Shown one piece after another: positions 61,681 through 64,000 of a stretch of DNA of 64,000 nucleotides (position 1 is its first letter; each line of letters starts with the position of its first letter). The stretch lies in assembly GCA_903825395.1 (NCBI GenBank), contig CAIKAF010000007.1, positions 1 to 64,000 of the forward strand, read 5' to 3'. This stretch comes from an uncultured Flavobacteriales bacterium (GTDB lineage: Bacteria; Bacteroidota; Bacteroidia; CAIKAF01). The translations under genes were made by a program, and so were the position numbers. The notes beneath the pieces were generated by a model that saw nothing but the letters and a program-made list of their open reading frames with translations, did no database searches and had not been told where the DNA came from.

Positions 61681-62932
61681 CTTCTTGTTCTCCTAAAATA
61701 AATAAGGCTTCCGGACCTTTAATGTAGGTGGTTGGCGTACCTTTATAGGTCGTTACAGGCCCTGTAATACAGACTTGCTTCAGCATCAATTCGGCAGTTA
61801 AATCATAGGAGAAATTTTTTATATCACTGGCCCATACCGTAGCGCTGAAAACAGTTTCCGGAAACTTTTTATCTAAATTAATGAAAATATGGCCCTTTCC
61901 GCTTTTATGGGCACTAACTACAGTTCCACACACCGTCAAATTTGGCTGCTCTTCCAAATAATAATCCTTAAGCATTTGAGTGTTGATGGCTTTTTTGGGC
62001 AATTCACTTTTATCCAAAGGAAGGGTTTCGCCCATTTTGGTGTCGGGCAGCCAAGGCGCCAAAATCACCTTTTTTTCAATGCGGTTTTCCAAGGTGTCCG
62101 GCAAATTTTTAAAAAAGTCAAAACCGGTTAACTTTTCTATGGAATCTACAGGAACAGCATACCATTCTACCGGTTCCGGACAAGTGGCATTGGGCATGAT
62201 AAAACCAATGGCCGACCGCGTTTTAGGATTATAGGCAACCTTCCAATACCGGTCGGGAAGGCTCATTTTATTTACGCTTTGTGGAACCTTAGGCATATCT
62301 GGATACAAAAAAGGACCGGTCACAACAAACACATCCGAATTGTGCTGTTGTACAATGTCCCGCAGAAAGGCTTCAAGCCTAGACCATTTCCCCCGATTTA
62401 ATGCAGCGCGCTGGGGCGACATATTTGAGTAATAATACGAAGCAGCTAGGGCAGACCTTGACCATTTGAAATCGGCCGAAGGAGCCAAATGCCCGCGGTC
62501 AAATCCGTATCCCTTGTAAGAAAATCCGCCTTCAGGTTTTGGCGTTTTGGTAAAGTAGTCTTCATCCACAGCACTCCCCGTTTTCACCAAGGGATCCACC
62601 ATGAATTTATTGGTGCGCCCTTCACTGCCCGATTGAATTTCCTTTAGAATAATGTGAGCCACCCATTTGGCTTGTTCATGTTCTTCATCGTAGGCCAACA
62701 CAAATCCGGGATGGGATATAAGTTCGGGGTCAGCCGAAGGCCAGCCCATTTCTTGCAGCCGTTCCTGAATGTCGTTCAGCTTGAGCACCTGCAAGGAATC
62801 ATCAATGGCCAATTCTTGCCGAATCAGCTGCTGCTTTTGCTTCTCCAGTTTTTCGATGACAGCTCTGCTCTGCCCAGAAACAGAAGACAACATCAATACG
62901 AAAACGCCCAGCGAAACCAATAATTTTTTCAT
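61670..62932 (-). CDS. exported DNA/RNA non-specific endonuclease with OB-like domain
   Basis: A 420-residue protein. The signal peptide (about 1-20, ending SVSGQS) supports ATG 62932. The nuclease domain (about 75-285) carries the DRGH motif in GFDRGHLAPSADFKWS (145-148) and the metal-binding Asn in YYYSNMSPQRAALNRGKWSR; the fold is that of EndA/NUC1. A C-terminal OB-like segment (about 325-410: LTVCGTVVSAHKSGKGHIFI, FSATVWASDI) should bind nucleic acid. It probably degrades extracellular DNA for phosphate. It heads the three-gene exported operon. Confidence 0.88.
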   Translation of the reverse strand: MKKLLVSLGVFVLMLSSVSGQSRAVIEKLEKQKQQLIRQELAIDDSLQVLKLNDIQERLQEMGWPSADPELISHPGFVLAYDEEHEQAKWVAHIILKEIQSGSEGRTNKFMVDPLVKTGSAVDEDYFTKTPKPEGGFSYKGYGFDRGHLAPSADFKWSRSALAASYYYSNMSPQRAALNRGKWSRLEAFLRDIVQQHNSDVFVVTGPFLYPDMPKVPQSVNKMSLPDRYWKVAYNPKTRSAIGFIMPNATCPEPVEWYAVPVDSIEKLTGFDFFKNLPDTLENRIEKKVILAPWLPDTKMGETLPLDKSELPKKAINTQMLKDYYLEEQPNLTVCGTVVSAHKSGKGHIFINLDKKFPETVFSATVWASDIKNFSYDLTAELMLKQVCITGPVTTYKGTPTTYIKGPEALFILGEQEDEN

Positions 62933-62991
62933 GCTCAATATTACAAAGATTCGCCGAGATGCCGTTTCTCTTCAGGGCCCTAATTTTGGAC

Positions 62992-63630
62992 TTACATGTT
63001 TTTTTGAATCAATGGCTCGCCTACCTTGGCGTATTTATACCTTCGGCTTCGGGCCATTCCGGCATAACCGTCCAATCCATTCGCTACGGCAGCCTGCATC
63101 TGTTCCAACCTTAAAAACCCTTCGTCTGAGATGCATTCAGAATCAACCTGCATCCACTCTACTTGAAGTACCACCAAACGCGTCTGATTGGCTTCAATGG
63201 CATGTTCTTCAATCGGCTTTAAACCCATTTTTAATGGAGATTCCGCTACCGCCGGACTATCAAATCCGTCAATGTACTCCGCATGCAATCCAACGGCATC
63301 AAATTCAGACTCTCCATCGGCAAAAGACGCAGAGGCCAAATGCGCCTGCGGTATCATGGCCTCCGAAACCAGATTTAGTGTGCAGCTCTGCGTACGGAAT
63401 GCGTTATCATACGAATGCCTAGGTACTGTAAGCGGCCTAAACAAAACGGCAAGCATGGGAGGGTTAGCTCCAACATGCAACACATTAAAAAACAAACCCA
63501 AATTTGGCTGCCCATTGGGGTGCACCGTGCCCATTAAAAAAAGAGACCTAGGTCCTGAAATGGCGTTGATGAGTGTTCTCCGATAGGTTGAATCCCACCG
63601 TTCAAAGTCATGTGCAGTAAAGAATTCCAT
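62992..63630 (-). CDS. flavin reductase family / FMN-binding split-barrel protein
   Basis: A 212-residue protein with the flavin-reductase-like split barrel: RTLINAISGPRSLFLMGTVH, GQPNLGLFFNVLHVGANPPM, HSYDNAFRTQSCTLNLVSEA, AVAESPLKMGLKPIEEHAIE. Such proteins reduce or bind FMN. It overlaps the SDR stop by 1 bp (TAATG), so both are translated together. SDR plus flavin reductase pairs in Bacteroidota often lie in photolyase/light-response clusters; the part that would show this is outside the window. Confidence 0.8.
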   Translation of the reverse strand: MEFFTAHDFERWDSTYRRTLINAISGPRSLFLMGTVHPNGQPNLGLFFNVLHVGANPPMLAVLFRPLTVPRHSYDNAFRTQSCTLNLVSEAMIPQAHLASASFADGESEFDAVGLHAEYIDGFDSPAVAESPLKMGLKPIEEHAIEANQTRLVVLQVEWMQVDSECISDEGFLRLEQMQAAVANGLDGYAGMARSRRYKYAKVGEPLIQKNM

Positions 63631-64000
63631 TACAGCAATCTTAAAGATCCAAGTCCATTGTCCGGCCGTAGAATTTGCCCAGTCAATCCGGCAGCAGCTT
63701 CACTGAGTAAAAACGAACTGAGTCCCGCCAATTCTTCTTCGCTTCCTATGCGTTGCAGTGGGTGGCGTTGCTTGCTATTGTCTTTTTTTTCAGGGCTAGA
63801 TAACAGCCGTTGTGCCATTGGCGTGTCGGTAATAGAGGGCGCAATGGCATTCACTCGAATTTTTGGGGCCCATTCTGCGGCCAATGAACGGCATAAACCT
63901 TCAAGTGCTCCTTTGCTCGCAGCAACCGATGCATGGTAGGGCATTCCGGTGCCAACGGCTACCGTACTGAACAGCACCACAGATCCTGATCCAGAAGCCA
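63630..64000 (-). CDS. short-chain dehydrogenase/reductase, truncated by the window
   Basis: The C-terminal ~123 residues of an SDR; the gene continues past the right edge, since the frame stays open (ASGSGSVVLFSTVAVGTGMP). The active site YHASVAASKGALEGLCRSLA has Lys of YxxxK in a shifted form (Y-H-A-S-V-A-A-S-K: here Tyr is eight residues before Lys), then RVNAIAPSITDTPMAQRLL and the C-terminal LTGQILRPDNGLG. The unusual Tyr spacing means catalysis is uncertain. It overlaps the flavin reductase start. Confidence 0.85.
   Translation of the reverse strand, partial: ASGSGSVVLFSTVAVGTGMPYHASVAASKGALEGLCRSLAAEWAPKIRVNAIAPSITDTPMAQRLLSSPEKKDNSKQRHPLQRIGSEEELAGLSSFLLSEAAAGLTGQILRPDNGLGSLRLL

Overview
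The window reads as chromosomal DNA of a gliding or formerly gliding member of the Bacteroidota, most likely order Flavobacteriales in the broad sense. The evidence is: GldN and GldH; several exported proteins with type IX secretion (T9SS) C-terminal sorting domains, one of the 'gliding motility-associated' type B kind; phylum-typical families (DUF4290, DUF2452, DUF3467, DUF4920); a fused E1 alpha/beta 2-oxoacid dehydrogenase and a split transketolase; promoters of the TTTG-N19/20-TAnnTTTG type; and few recognisable Shine-Dalgarno sites. The genus cannot be fixed from the sequence alone.

Layout. 1-3.9 kb is an accessory edge: a HipB/HipA toxin-antitoxin pair with two palindromic operator candidates, the 23S pseudouridine synthase RluF, and a PIN-family toxin-antitoxin pair, with a ~41-nt imperfect direct repeat on both sides of rluF. 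4-15.8 kb holds central metabolism and envelope genes: fused E1, murQ, a glycine-rich surface protein, mgtE, rsmA, split transketolase, DUF4290, murA (Asp in place of the usual catalytic-loop Cys) and a TlpA-like thioredoxin. 15.8-31.7 kb: grpE-dnaJ, gldN, thyA-folA, a queuosine-precursor transporter, a second glycine-rich protein, a LolC/E-like permease, an RND/MMPL exporter followed by sugar-nucleotide genes, two T9SS cargo proteins and aat. 31.8-35.9 kb carries an unusual gene: a membrane pyrophosphatase fused in frame to a periplasmic-type FKBP prolyl isomerase, followed by a stand-alone lipoprotein paralogue of the same FKBP. 36-42 kb: comB, gcvT, small conserved proteins and a ~1000-residue PKD-repeat T9SS protein. 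42.3-51 kb: tRNA-Val(GAC), rplU-rpmA, serS, TPR proteins, mutY, HU, a 30-residue Cox24/bS22-type ribosomal protein and RNase G. 51-59 kb: holB-ricT-gldH-PBP1A, then scoAB and DUF2079. 59-64 kb: a secreted operon (endonuclease, lipoprotein, subtilisin-like T9SS protease), then a flavin reductase and an SDR cut by the window end.

Two things stand out. First, five intergenic elements of ~150 nt (8892, 23263, 30804, 50868, 59016) share a conserved base and a conserved apical motif while their middle stems differ in sequence but stay complementary. Four of them begin at, or a few bases after, the stop codon of a gene, three as TGA-T7/8-GGGCGG. This is a family of rod-like structured repeats that I cannot name. 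Second, the pyrophosphatase-FKBP fusion is topologically sensible and appears to have arisen from a tandem FKBP duplication.

Regulatory sequence is unusually readable here: matched -33/-7 promoters before the exporter, the pyrophosphatase, rplU and HU; several -7 elements so close to the ATG that the mRNAs could be leaderless; a strong terminator after rpmA; and a terminator-like hairpin inside the start of the gene after HU.
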